DNA of 64,000 nucleotides from Caprella mutica. Lineage: Eukaryota; Arthropoda; Malacostraca; Amphipoda; Caprellidae. Shown here piece by piece: positions 56,707-64,000 of the stretch. Below the pieces are notes generated by a model. That model was given only the letters and a program-made list of their open reading frames with translations. It was not told the DNA's origin and ran no database searches. How positions within the stretch are numbered: position 1 is the first letter of the stretch; each line of letters begins with the position of its first letter. Made by a program: the position numbers and the translations under genes. The stretch is from positions 235,089 to 299,088 of the forward strand of contig CANNZV010001114.1 in the NCBI GenBank assembly GCA_947561585.1, in the 5' to 3' direction.

Positions 56707-57960
56707 ATGGCACTTACTGGGACGGAACAGAATTTACTTATCTTAGATTCCCTCCCCCGTTTCCGAGGGAATCTAAGAAAAGGCGAGGATCCTCAAGGTA
56801 CGTCGGACATTGATGTCCGCACGTTCTTGAGGAGCCTCGAGATACAGTTCAAGTGTAGGAATATTAATGATGATCACCAAAAGGTCCAATTATTATTTAA
56901 CCAAGTAGTTAAACACGTTGGTGACGCCATACAAGTAGTAAACGGGTTCGCCGTTGTCAATATAACTTATGCTAGTCTGAAAGAAGAACTACTCATTAGC
57001 TATCCCCAACATGAAAGGACTGATTTTACATGCGCCGCTCACTCTATAATGAAATTCAATATACAACCCCAGGAACCACTCCGTTCTATATCACAATTAG
57101 AAGCAGAGGCACGAGCCGCCGTAGAAGCTTTTATGTCCGGTACCCATCGGGAGAAGGAAGGAATATACGCCCAGAACATCATAAGTGAAAATATAAGGGT
57201 TAGTGAAACTGATTCCGTGGACCCACCACCGAACGCGTCAATTGGTGAAGAATCCACCGACAGTGAGACCGAAGAGGATGGACAAGAACAGGGCACCTCA
57301 ACCAGGATTCCAACGACCTCATTAGGAACCACGAGTTCGCGATCATCCCCCCCCCCCATGGACGAACGGAGAACTGCCGGAACTGGGACTGAGGCTCCAG
57401 AAGCAGTAGGAGTCAGACGAGGAGTGAACAGGAATGTAGTGTATAATCGGGGAATAACACAAACCCCAAGGGAATTTATAACTGCCCAAGAGCTCCTGCA
57501 TAGTTTCATTATGCATCTTCACCTGGCGGACAAACTAGAACCCGAGGCATACAAGAAAATAGCGAATGCACCTATAGGTCTCCGTTCGACGATGTTGAAG
57601 GCCAAGGCCGCCCAAGCTATGGAAAAACATTCTTCTGACAAAAGGAAGAGAGATAACCGAAATAATCGTTCTGACGTTCTCTATGAAATACGACCAGACA
57701 ATAATGCTGTTCGAAATAACGAATCAAGAGGTACGTGTTTCCATTGCGGAAAATTAGGACATCTAAAGAAGGATTGTAGAGCCCTCCAAGGTTCCCAAAA
57801 CCAGTTAAACGCCCATTGCAAATACTGCAAACAGAGGGGCCATAATGCAAAAAGATGCATAAAACGCATGCAAAAGGGGATACCCCTATGCGGGAAATGT
57901 GACCGAATAGGTCATGAGTACAAGGATTGTAAATCAGATAAAAATGTGTACTATCTGTAG
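56707..57960 (+). CDS. gag: Gag of the env-bearing element
   Basis: 417 residues. The N-terminal half has no motif I can name with certainty; it is followed by an acidic, serine- and threonine-rich stretch (about residues 175-235). The C-terminal end holds three CX2CX4HX4C zinc knuckles (CFHCGKLGHLKKDC, CKYCKQRGHNAKRC, CGKCDRIGHEYKDC). A fourth knuckle (CTICSRKGHTSNEC) lies in the overlapping +1 frame directly after, so the gag frame ends prematurely or continues by frameshift. ATG at 56707 is the first good start after the leader. Gag is expected to assemble particles and bind genomic RNA. Confidence 0.85.
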   Translation: MALTGTEQNLLILDSLPRFRGNLRKGEDPQGTSDIDVRTFLRSLEIQFKCRNINDDHQKVQLLFNQVVKHVGDAIQVVNGFAVVNITYASLKEELLISYPQHERTDFTCAAHSIMKFNIQPQEPLRSISQLEAEARAAVEAFMSGTHREKEGIYAQNIISENIRVSETDSVDPPPNASIGEESTDSETEEDGQEQGTSTRIPTTSLGTTSSRSSPPPMDERRTAGTGTEAPEAVGVRRGVNRNVVYNRGITQTPREFITAQELLHSFIMHLHLADKLEPEAYKKIANAPIGLRSTMLKAKAAQAMEKHSSDKRKRDNRNNRSDVLYEIRPDNNAVRNNESRGTCFHCGKLGHLKKDCRALQGSQNQLNAHCKYCKQRGHNAKRCIKRMQKGIPLCGKCDRIGHEYKDCKSDKNVYYL

Positions 57961-58204
57961 CCGTAAAGGGCATACCTCAAATGAGTGTAGGACTAGAAAG
58001 AACCAGGAAACAAACAACGGTAAGGGCCAAAGATATACAGGCAAATATAAACCCACAAGGGAGGAAATGAGAAATATGGAAGAATGGGATGAACCAAATG
58101 ATGAGGAAGATAGCGAATACAGTGATGAGATAAACATCATATGTGAAGAAGAAGGGCAGGCAATTCCCATAGATGATGATAGTGAAAACGAAGGTCAATA
58201 TTGA
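57914..58204 (+). CDS. Gag C-terminal extension or gag-pol junction, +1 frame
   Basis: 96 codons in the pol frame, overlapping the end of gag by 47 bases. It carries the fourth zinc knuckle and a lysine-rich stretch followed by an acidic tail, and ends at TGA (58202-58204). The same frame is open beyond the TGA into the protease. A run of five A at the overlap (GATAAAAATG) is where a one-base change or a programmed shift would join it to gag. It is not likely to be a separate gene. Confidence 0.6.
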   Translation: MSTRIVNQIKMCTICSRKGHTSNECRTRKNQETNNGKGQRYTGKYKPTREEMRNMEEWDEPNDEEDSEYSDEINIICEEEGQAIPIDDDSENEGQY

Positions 58205-58234
58205 CACAAGGAAGAGGTACAGGAGGAGGATCAC

Positions 58235-58900
58235 GTGAGGACCTTAAATAACTCGATATCCACTCCTAAATTAAGGGTAGAAATAAATAATAGGAAATAT
58301 GATGCTCTCATTGATACAGGAGCTTCCATTTCATTAATAAATGAAGAATTAGTACCTCAAAATTATTTAAAGAAAACAAACCGTAGCGTGAAGGACGCTA
58401 GTGGTAATACGATTCCTATAGCAGGAAGCATAAAGGTGAGATTAATTACTCCTCGAGGACACTTTCCAGTGGAAATGTTGGTCTTAAGCAAGGTGAGCCC
58501 CGTAAAACAAATTATTGTTTTAGGGATGAATATATTAAATAATGCCCATTTGGATTTCTCGAATAATACTCTGATATTTAATAATAAGGGGTTACTCAAA
58601 GATATAAAGGATCCTGAAACAATGAGGATGAAAATATTAAACGAACAAATAACAGGAGTACAGAAGAAATTAGGAAACGTTCAAGTTGGGAATAATAATA
58701 TTCACTTGGTAGAAGACGTAGAATTAGACCCAAATGCGGTAACAATAATGAATATAAAGGCGCCAGGATGGTGCGTGGAAAATCAATGCATTGTGTTACA
58801 TAAAACAGTGCACCACAGGAAAATGGTAGTATCAGCAAATGCAGTGACTCGGGTCAAAAAAGGGCAAATTACCGTCAATCTCATAAATTTGGATGACTAG
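58235..58900 (+). CDS. aspartic protease domain of pol
   Basis: Coding sequence in the pol frame between the TGA at 58202 and a TAG at 58898-58900. The active site is ALIDTGASISLIN near residue 27 (first residue counted from 58235), with a second half ending IIVLGMNIL, matching the IxG(R/M)xxL block of retroviral proteases. The downstream 120 residues are a linker to RT. The nominal start is a GTG, and translation probably comes from upstream. It would cleave the Gag and Pol precursors. Confidence 0.8.
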   Translation: MRTLNNSISTPKLRVEINNRKYDALIDTGASISLINEELVPQNYLKKTNRSVKDASGNTIPIAGSIKVRLITPRGHFPVEMLVLSKVSPVKQIIVLGMNILNNAHLDFSNNTLIFNNKGLLKDIKDPETMRMKILNEQITGVQKKLGNVQVGNNNIHLVEDVELDPNAVTIMNIKAPGWCVENQCIVLHKTVHHRKMVVSANAVTRVKKGQITVNLINLDD

Positions 58901-61900
58901 AAGGTGAGGTTAGAACAGGGTACCCAGTTATGTACGGGCCAGCTGTTTAATGAAGAAGAATATCTGAACTCAGTCCAGGAGAAAGGAGAGAGAAATCACA
59001 TGGACATAGAAAAAGAATTCAGGGAACTCACAGAAGAGGAAATAAACTGCGGGGATACTACCATGAAGCCTCCGTTGCTAACTCTCCTAAATACATTTAG
59101 GAAGGCGATCTGGAAGGAAGGAGAACCATTAGGACATTACAAGGGCGACCCTATGCCCATAACGCTCACCGACCCTAATATTAAAATCAATTTACCCCCC
59201 TACAGGATACCTCATGCAAGACAAGGACAGTTGGATGCGGTTATAAGGGATATGATCAAGCAGGGTGTAATTATTCGATCAAAGTCATCATTTAACTCAC
59301 CGTTGATTATCGTTCCCAAGCCAGGGGGTGAAATTAGAGTCTGTATCGATTATCGTCAATTAAATAAAATAACCGAAAGAATAACTTATCCAATTCCCAG
59401 AATTAGTGAATTATTTAACTCATTAGGAAATACTAACTGTATTACCTCTTTAGACCTTGCATCTGCTTTCCACCAGGTACCCATTAAGACAGAAGATCAG
59501 GAGAAGACAGCCTTTACGGCCCTTAATAGTAAGTATCAATATACGAGGATACCCTTTGGGTTAACCTCAGCCGCAGGGTTTTTTAGTAGAGTAATAAATG
59601 AGGTCTTGTTCGATCTCATTGGTCATGGTGTTTTATTCTACCTAGATGACATAATCATTACATCAGCAGACAAGGTAAGTCATTTGGAGAAGATAGAGAA
59701 AGTATTGAAAAGGTTGACTGAAGCTAACTTGAAACTCAAAATAACAAAGTGTAGATTTTTCACCCCCAGCGTGAAGTTCCTAGGGTACAATTTGACGTCA
59801 GAAGGGTTGAATCTAGACGAAGAGCGGATTAAGGACATCAGGGATTTACCATATCCTAAAGGTAAGCGACAATTACAAGGGTTATTGGGAACCCTAAACT
59901 ATTTTAGAGTTCTCGTGGCTAATTATGCCATTATAGCAGCTCCCTTGTATGAATTACTAAAGAAGAACGTCCGGTTCATGTGGGAAGAGCGACATTCTCT
60001 CGCGGTGGACGCACTAAAGGAGAAACTCTGCTCGGCTCCCATCTTGAAGATACCCGACTACCAGCGTCCCTTCTACCTCCACACCGATGCTTCGTTAATA
60101 GGAATTTCTGCGTGTTTACTGCAAGAACATAACGGATGGCTACACCCAGTATCCTTTGTATCAAGATGTATAACTGAGGCCCAGAGAAACTATTCAACTA
60201 CAAAACGTGAGTGTATGGCCCTGTTATACGCCTTAAGAAAATTTCATTATATCATCAAACTCTATGACCTTACCGCATTCACGGACCATAAACCCTTAAT
60301 TGGAATATGTCAGAAGGTAACCAAGGATGCAGCCATCACTAGGTGGACTGCCGCTATCCAGGAATATGATGTAAAAATCAAATATTTACCTGGTAAGAGC
60401 AATATATTCGCGGATCTATTATCTAGATTAGTAGACGTGAATAAGGGATGTGTAGATGTCGCACAGGAATTGGATGATGATTTCCACGAGAAGATCATCG
60501 AATTAAAAGAAGAAGAAGAAGAGACAACAGACGGAATTAACTCATTAATTCCAGTAGCAGTACCTTGGGATGAAAAGGAATTGAGAGAACATCAGAAAAG
60601 GGATGAAAGGTGCAGTGACTTGCGGGTAACTATGAAAAATGGCCTCGAAGAGTCAACCCGGAAATTATCAAATTTCAAGATAATGAATAAAATTATCTAC
60701 GTTTATAGAAAATTGAAACGTGGAAATTCAGAGGAAGAAGTTCTGGTTCCATATATAACAGACTCCCTCATGGAAAAGGCGTTTGAACTTGTCCACGATA
60801 AAATAACAGCCGGTCACAAGAGTGCTCCCAGAACATTAAGGTTGTTCAAGAGGAACTTCTATAATTACAAGGAAAGGGAGTTCATTGAGAATACGGCAAA
60901 AAATTGTACTAAGTGCATTAGGGCAAAGGGAATAGCCCAACCAATACCCATAGCTAAATATCCTATTCCTCCGAGACCTTTCACTGCGCTCAGTTCAGAT
61001 ATCCTGGGTCCACTTCCCATCACGGAATTTGGGAAAAGGTATGTTTTAGTTCTTAGGGATTTTACTACAAGATACTCTGTATTTTACTCCTTAGCCTCTA
61101 AGGACAGTAGTGCTGTAATAGCAGCCCTTAGAAATTTCATATCTCATTACGGAACCTTCGAGACACTACTGACCGATAATGCCCAAGAATTTCAAAGTGA
61201 CGAATTAAGGAAATTCTTAACATTCTATGGAATAAGGAAAAGGGAGATAGTTGTATATCAACCCAGCTCGCAAGGACTATCGGAGCGTATAAATCGTGAA
61301 TTAAATAAGTTGATTAGAATTTACGTCGAAGATGCTGCTAGGAATGATTGGGATCTCTTTTTACCAACGCTACAGTTAACGGTGAATAACACTTATAATA
61401 ACGTGTTGGGAGAAACCCCATTTTTTGCGCTGTATGGATACGATAGTTTCACTGTAGCTTTCAAGTCTCCAAAATTCAATTATGGGGAAGATTATCTGTC
61501 TATGCACTTGAATAAAGTATCCCAAGTCCGACAATATTGCCGCCAATATCTATTGAAATCGCAGGATGAATATACGAGTCGGACAAATCGAAATAGAAGG
61601 GATAAGACCATAGAGGTTGGCGATCGAGTTTTCGCTAACCTCAGGAAATATAAACAGCAGGGAAAACTAGAGTTCCCCATCTCGGGCCCATTTGTAGTCA
61701 CAAAGGCGGAAGGACGTGCATACAATATCAAGGACAAAGTCACCAAGGAATCTTATGTAGTCCATCCAGATAAACTAATCTTAGGGTTACAAGTTCCCAC
61801 AGGTAATATTTCCACAGGTAATATTTCCACAGATAACACTTCCACAGGTCAGGATCCCTCAGCCAACGGAATTAATCTCCAAGGTCAAGCGGGTGTTACC

Positions 61901-62047
61901 TCGGATGAACCATTAACAGGGAAAGACACCACAGGTGTGAAGCTGGATAATAACCCTAATTCTAATAACACTAATATCGTGACTAACGCTAAATCACGTG
62001 AAATAACAACTGGTCAAAGGAGATATAATCTTAGGCCAAGGAATTAA
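58901..62047 (+). CDS. pol: pol: reverse transcriptase, RNase H, integrase
   Basis: About 1047 residues in frame with the protease, separated by the TAG at 58898. No ATG is needed at the start, which supports fusion to the protease. RT: FNSPLIIVPKPGGEIRVCID near residue 135, SLDLASAFHQVP, IPFGLTSAAGFF, and YLDD near residue 246. RNase H: LHTDASLIGISACL near 392. Integrase: a zinc region with CTKC near 668, then DDE residues in SSDILGPLP (about 700), LTDNAQEF (about 756) and QGLSERINRE (about 790). The C-terminal tail has short STGNI-type repeats. All catalytic motifs are intact. It is gypsy-group in character. Confidence 0.93.
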   Translation, partial: KVRLEQGTQLCTGQLFNEEEYLNSVQEKGERNHMDIEKEFRELTEEEINCGDTTMKPPLLTLLNTFRKAIWKEGEPLGHYKGDPMPITLTDPNIKINLPPYRIPHARQGQLDAVIRDMIKQGVIIRSKSSFNSPLIIVPKPGGEIRVCIDYRQLNKITERITYPIPRISELFNSLGNTNCITSLDLASAFHQVPIKTEDQEKTAFTALNSKYQYTRIPFGLTSAAGFFSRVINEVLFDLIGHGVLFYLDDIIITSADKVSHLEKIEKVLKRLTEANLKLKITKCRFFTPSVKFLGYNLTSEGLNLDEERIKDIRDLPYPKGKRQLQGLLGTLNYFRVLVANYAIIAAPLYELLKKNVRFMWEERHSLAVDALKEKLCSAPILKIPDYQRPFYLHTDASLIGISACLLQEHNGWLHPVSFVSRCITEAQRNYSTTKRECMALLYALRKFHYIIKLYDLTAFTDHKPLIGICQKVTKDAAITRWTAAIQEYDVKIKYLPGKSNIFADLLSRLVDVNKGCVDVAQELDDDFHEKIIELKEEEEETTDGINSLIPVAVPWDEKELREHQKRDERCSDLRVTMKNGLEESTRKLSNFKIMNKIIYVYRKLKRGNSEEEVLVPYITDSLMEKAFELVHDKITAGHKSAPRTLRLFKRNFYNYKEREFIENTAKNCTKCIRAKGIAQPIPIAKYPIPPRPFTALSSDILGPLPITEFGKRYVLVLRDFTTRYSVFYSLASKDSSAVIAALRNFISHYGTFETLLTDNAQEFQSDELRKFLTFYGIRKREIVVYQPSSQGLSERINRELNKLIRIYVEDAARNDWDLFLPTLQLTVNNTYNNVLGETPFFALYGYDSFTVAFKSPKFNYGEDYLSMHLNKVSQVRQYCRQYLLKSQDEYTSRTNRNRRDKTIEVGDRVFANLRKYKQQGKLEFPISGPFVVTKAEGRAYNIKDKVTKESYVVHPDKLILGLQVPTGNISTGNISTDNTSTGQDPSANGINLQGQAGVTSDEPLTGKDTTGVKLDNNPNSNNTNIVTNAKSREITTGQRRYNLRPRN

Positions 62048-62250
62048 CAATTAACAAAAAAAAAAAAAAGGGAAAGGGAGATGCATGTGGAATTAATTAA
62101 ATTAAGTATACTAACAAGTTATTATGTTATTATTACTATTGAACTAACATTGTTAGAATTAATAAAAAATAATATGGGATTGTTAGGAATGACGTAAATA
62201 GATGTTAGATTAGAATCTGAAATTATAGTAATTAATTAAGAGGAACTATT

Positions 62251-62264
62251 ATTTTATTTCTCAG
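62251..62264 (+). promoter_or_regulatory. splice acceptor for env mRNA
   Basis: ATTTTATTTCTCAG lies six bases before the env ATG. Env of insect gypsy-like elements is made from a spliced subgenomic RNA, so an acceptor here is expected. Between 62048 and 62250 no other feature is seen apart from a poly-A run. The matching donor was not fixed; CTAAGTAAGTGACC at 55277 in the leader is one candidate. Confidence 0.5.
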
Positions 62265-62270
62265 GAGAAC

Positions 62271-64000
62271 ATGAACACTGTCCGCATTTTTCTGATAGCC
62301 GCAGCGCTACTTAAAGTAACGGCGCTATTAGAAAAGGAAAGTAGTTCTCCAATAGTTAAAATAGCATGGTCAGGACAAGCAAGAGTGACGGGAGCTTATC
62401 TCATTTCTCCTATAAGATTAGATTTTATTGACAATATATGTGATCAACTCGTCTCAAATTTACAAGTAACTGCCGATTTTATATCAGCATTAATTTCATC
62501 TGAATTACTAGGTAAGGCAGAAAAGGACCTAGGGTTCATCAGGAGAACAAGTTTCTTATTACATAAAATAGAAGCAACATATGTAGAAATATTAAATTAC
62601 CTAGAGAATAGTCTAATTTGTACAAATCAAACCTTGATAAAATTGTCTGAAAAATATGATGGTTTTAAAACCATCCTTGATCCCATTTGGATGAACCTTA
62701 CGACCTTAGATGCTGGGAAACCGGCTCAGATTCTGACTCAAGCTTATTTAGGCAAACGACCCTCTGTTATTCGACCATCACCAGACCAACAGGTTTTCTT
62801 AGGTACTGTAGCCGTAGGCACTATCGGATTGATTGGAGGAAGCTTGATAGGAACTTTGTTTGGTGGTAAAGATAACACAGAAGAAATAAACTCTCTAAAT
62901 CAGAACATCCAAACTTTAAATTCAAAAATAAGAATCACAAATGAACGTATAGACATAATTTCTAGAAATCTAACATTAAGTGTGCAAAATATAAAATTGA
63001 TCTTAGAAAGCATGACTGAACTGAATAAGAAAACCCAATCTGCATACACAGTCCAATGGAATTTAAATCAGTTAAAACAAGCGGCAACTAACTTGCTTAT
63101 TTTATTCAGAATTGCCGATAATAGTATAACACTACTACGATCTGGTCATTTAAATACCGATCTACTAAATTTAGATGCATTCAGGAAAGTCATTGAGGAA
63201 GGCTTAAAATACTATGTTGGATTGCAATTCCCAGTTAAAATAACAAGGGAAAACATTCCCGAAATTATTTCCCTACTCAAATTAAAGCATCTGCAACAAA
63301 ACAAATTTATTATTACAATTCCATTGGTCGAGTTGACAGAGTATAGGGTTTATACGTTAGTACCACATCCAATCAAACTTTCCTCCGGTTCAATAATGAT
63401 AGCTGAGTTAGACGATGTAATTTTAGTAAATAAGTATGAATACATAGTCTTAAGCTCTAAGTCTGTAAATTCTATTAATGATGAACTCCATGTTATTGAT
63501 GATATATTTCCCATCTGGAATCTTAAACATAATTCATGTTCATATGCAGGATATATTGGAAATGTAGATGATGTGTTAATGTTATGTAATTTTAAGAAAT
63601 TAGGTAATCCCACAGGTATCTATTTAACAAATACTCCACAAAATAGATTGTTGTATGTTTCTGAGCCAACGCCCATTAAATTAGATTGTCCTGAGACTCG
63701 CATTAAAGATACTATAGAAGGCTTAACCTTTATCCCTAAAGAATGCGATTTAACATCAAATGAAGTAAGATGGCCTGCTATGTTAACACAAGATATTGAC
63801 CTAGAAGATCTAGTAGGAAACTCAGGAAAGGGAAGGACTTTCGACATTACTTCATTGCCTCCCTTCATTTTAAATGAAACCCAACCTTTACATGAGTCTA
63901 TTAAAAATCAAATTGATAAACTTCCTTCAGAGGATGATAAATTTACTTTTGATTTCGATACTTATGATATTTCCTTGGAACAGGTTACTTCATATTCAAT
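62271..64000 (+). CDS. env: Env-like fusion glycoprotein, partial
   Basis: An open frame of 576 codons runs from the ATG to the window edge. A hydrophobic N-terminus within the first 20 residues is compatible with a signal peptide. Near residue 180 there is a long glycine- and alanine-rich hydrophobic stretch (VFLGTVAVGTIGLIGGSLIG) followed by a predicted coiled region rich in N, L and I, as in the fusion peptide plus heptad region of baculovirus F-type Env proteins of errantiviruses. A clear furin site directly ahead of it was not seen. The transmembrane anchor would lie beyond 64000. Whether the full frame is intact cannot be judged from this window. Confidence 0.75.
   Translation, partial: MNTVRIFLIAAALLKVTALLEKESSSPIVKIAWSGQARVTGAYLISPIRLDFIDNICDQLVSNLQVTADFISALISSELLGKAEKDLGFIRRTSFLLHKIEATYVEILNYLENSLICTNQTLIKLSEKYDGFKTILDPIWMNLTTLDAGKPAQILTQAYLGKRPSVIRPSPDQQVFLGTVAVGTIGLIGGSLIGTLFGGKDNTEEINSLNQNIQTLNSKIRITNERIDIISRNLTLSVQNIKLILESMTELNKKTQSAYTVQWNLNQLKQAATNLLILFRIADNSITLLRSGHLNTDLLNLDAFRKVIEEGLKYYVGLQFPVKITRENIPEIISLLKLKHLQQNKFIITIPLVELTEYRVYTLVPHPIKLSSGSIMIAELDDVILVNKYEYIVLSSKSVNSINDELHVIDDIFPIWNLKHNSCSYAGYIGNVDDVLMLCNFKKLGNPTGIYLTNTPQNRLLYVSEPTPIKLDCPETRIKDTIEGLTFIPKECDLTSNEVRWPAMLTQDIDLEDLVGNSGKGRTFDITSLPPFILNETQPLHESIKNQIDKLPSEDDKFTFDFDTYDISLEQVTSYS

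Larger units (their letters stand above)
54299..64000 (+). mobile_element. env-bearing LTR retroelement (errantivirus-like), 3' end outside window
   Basis: Order seen: 5' LTR, tRNA-Lys-type primer site, repeated leader, gag with zinc knuckles, aspartic protease, RT, RNase H, integrase, then an env gene behind a splice acceptor, still open at the window edge. This is the gypsy/errantivirus plan found in insect genomes. Gag and pol are interrupted by a frame change and two stop codons. The 3' LTR is not visible, so age cannot be estimated. Confidence 0.88.

Noticed and set aside
57039..57509. 156-codon ORF antisense to gag
   Set aside because: Lies wholly over gag, has no motif, and the serine-, valine- and proline-rich text mirrors the acidic gag linker on the other strand.

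Overview
The window looks like nuclear DNA of an arthropod, most likely an insect with a large, AT-rich, transposon-packed genome. The evidence is spliced genes with GT-AG introns, a TATA plus TCAGT-initiator promoter, a copia element primed by an initiator-Met tRNA fragment, an insect-type env-bearing LTR element, and many mariner, hAT, TTAA-target and foldback elements. A hemipteran is a guess from this style of repeats. There are no bacterial operons.

The main host gene runs on the minus strand from 52774 down to at least 20396. Exon 1 encodes a HEPN-like region (RNDVSH) followed by a complete NACHT NTPase core (Walker A, Walker B, a C-terminal FFHLSIHEFFA motif). Ten further exons, placed here by splice sites, phase and mutual homology, encode divergent leucine-rich-repeat-like segments. 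They fall into two copies of a five-exon cassette (390/155/178/126/84 nt and 285/161/178/126/84 nt) with the same order and phases. The model gives at least 1208 codons of an NLR-like (HEPN-NACHT-LRR) protein. The 3' end is not securely found. Canonical NLRs are generally regarded as absent from the best-studied insects, so this is the headline of the window.

A second, tiny host gene at 3604-3771 (minus) encodes a 55-residue peptide with a signal sequence behind a good core promoter.

The remainder is repeats. 1-9290: a TTAA-flanked element, a 20-bp satellite, a TIR element filled with about 50-bp repeats, a pogo-like MITE and a foldback element. 9291-13400: a satellite built on CCTACTAAGCATTAAGT with a 1256-bp segmental duplication and an inserted TTAA element. 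14312-19609: a young copia insertion with perfect target duplication. 21210-26564: a foldback element with 9-bp target duplications, carrying a hAT-like element with its own 8-bp duplications. 28151-30239: two TA-target elements sharing one TA. 32385-49690: introns holding satellites, TIR elements, LINE and RT fragments, a hAT element and mariner relics. 52949-54297: a 20-bp satellite. 54299-64000: the 5' LTR, leader, gag, protease, pol and most of env of an errantivirus-like element, running off the window.

All positions were read by eye. Splice joins, domain names and repeat identities need computational confirmation.
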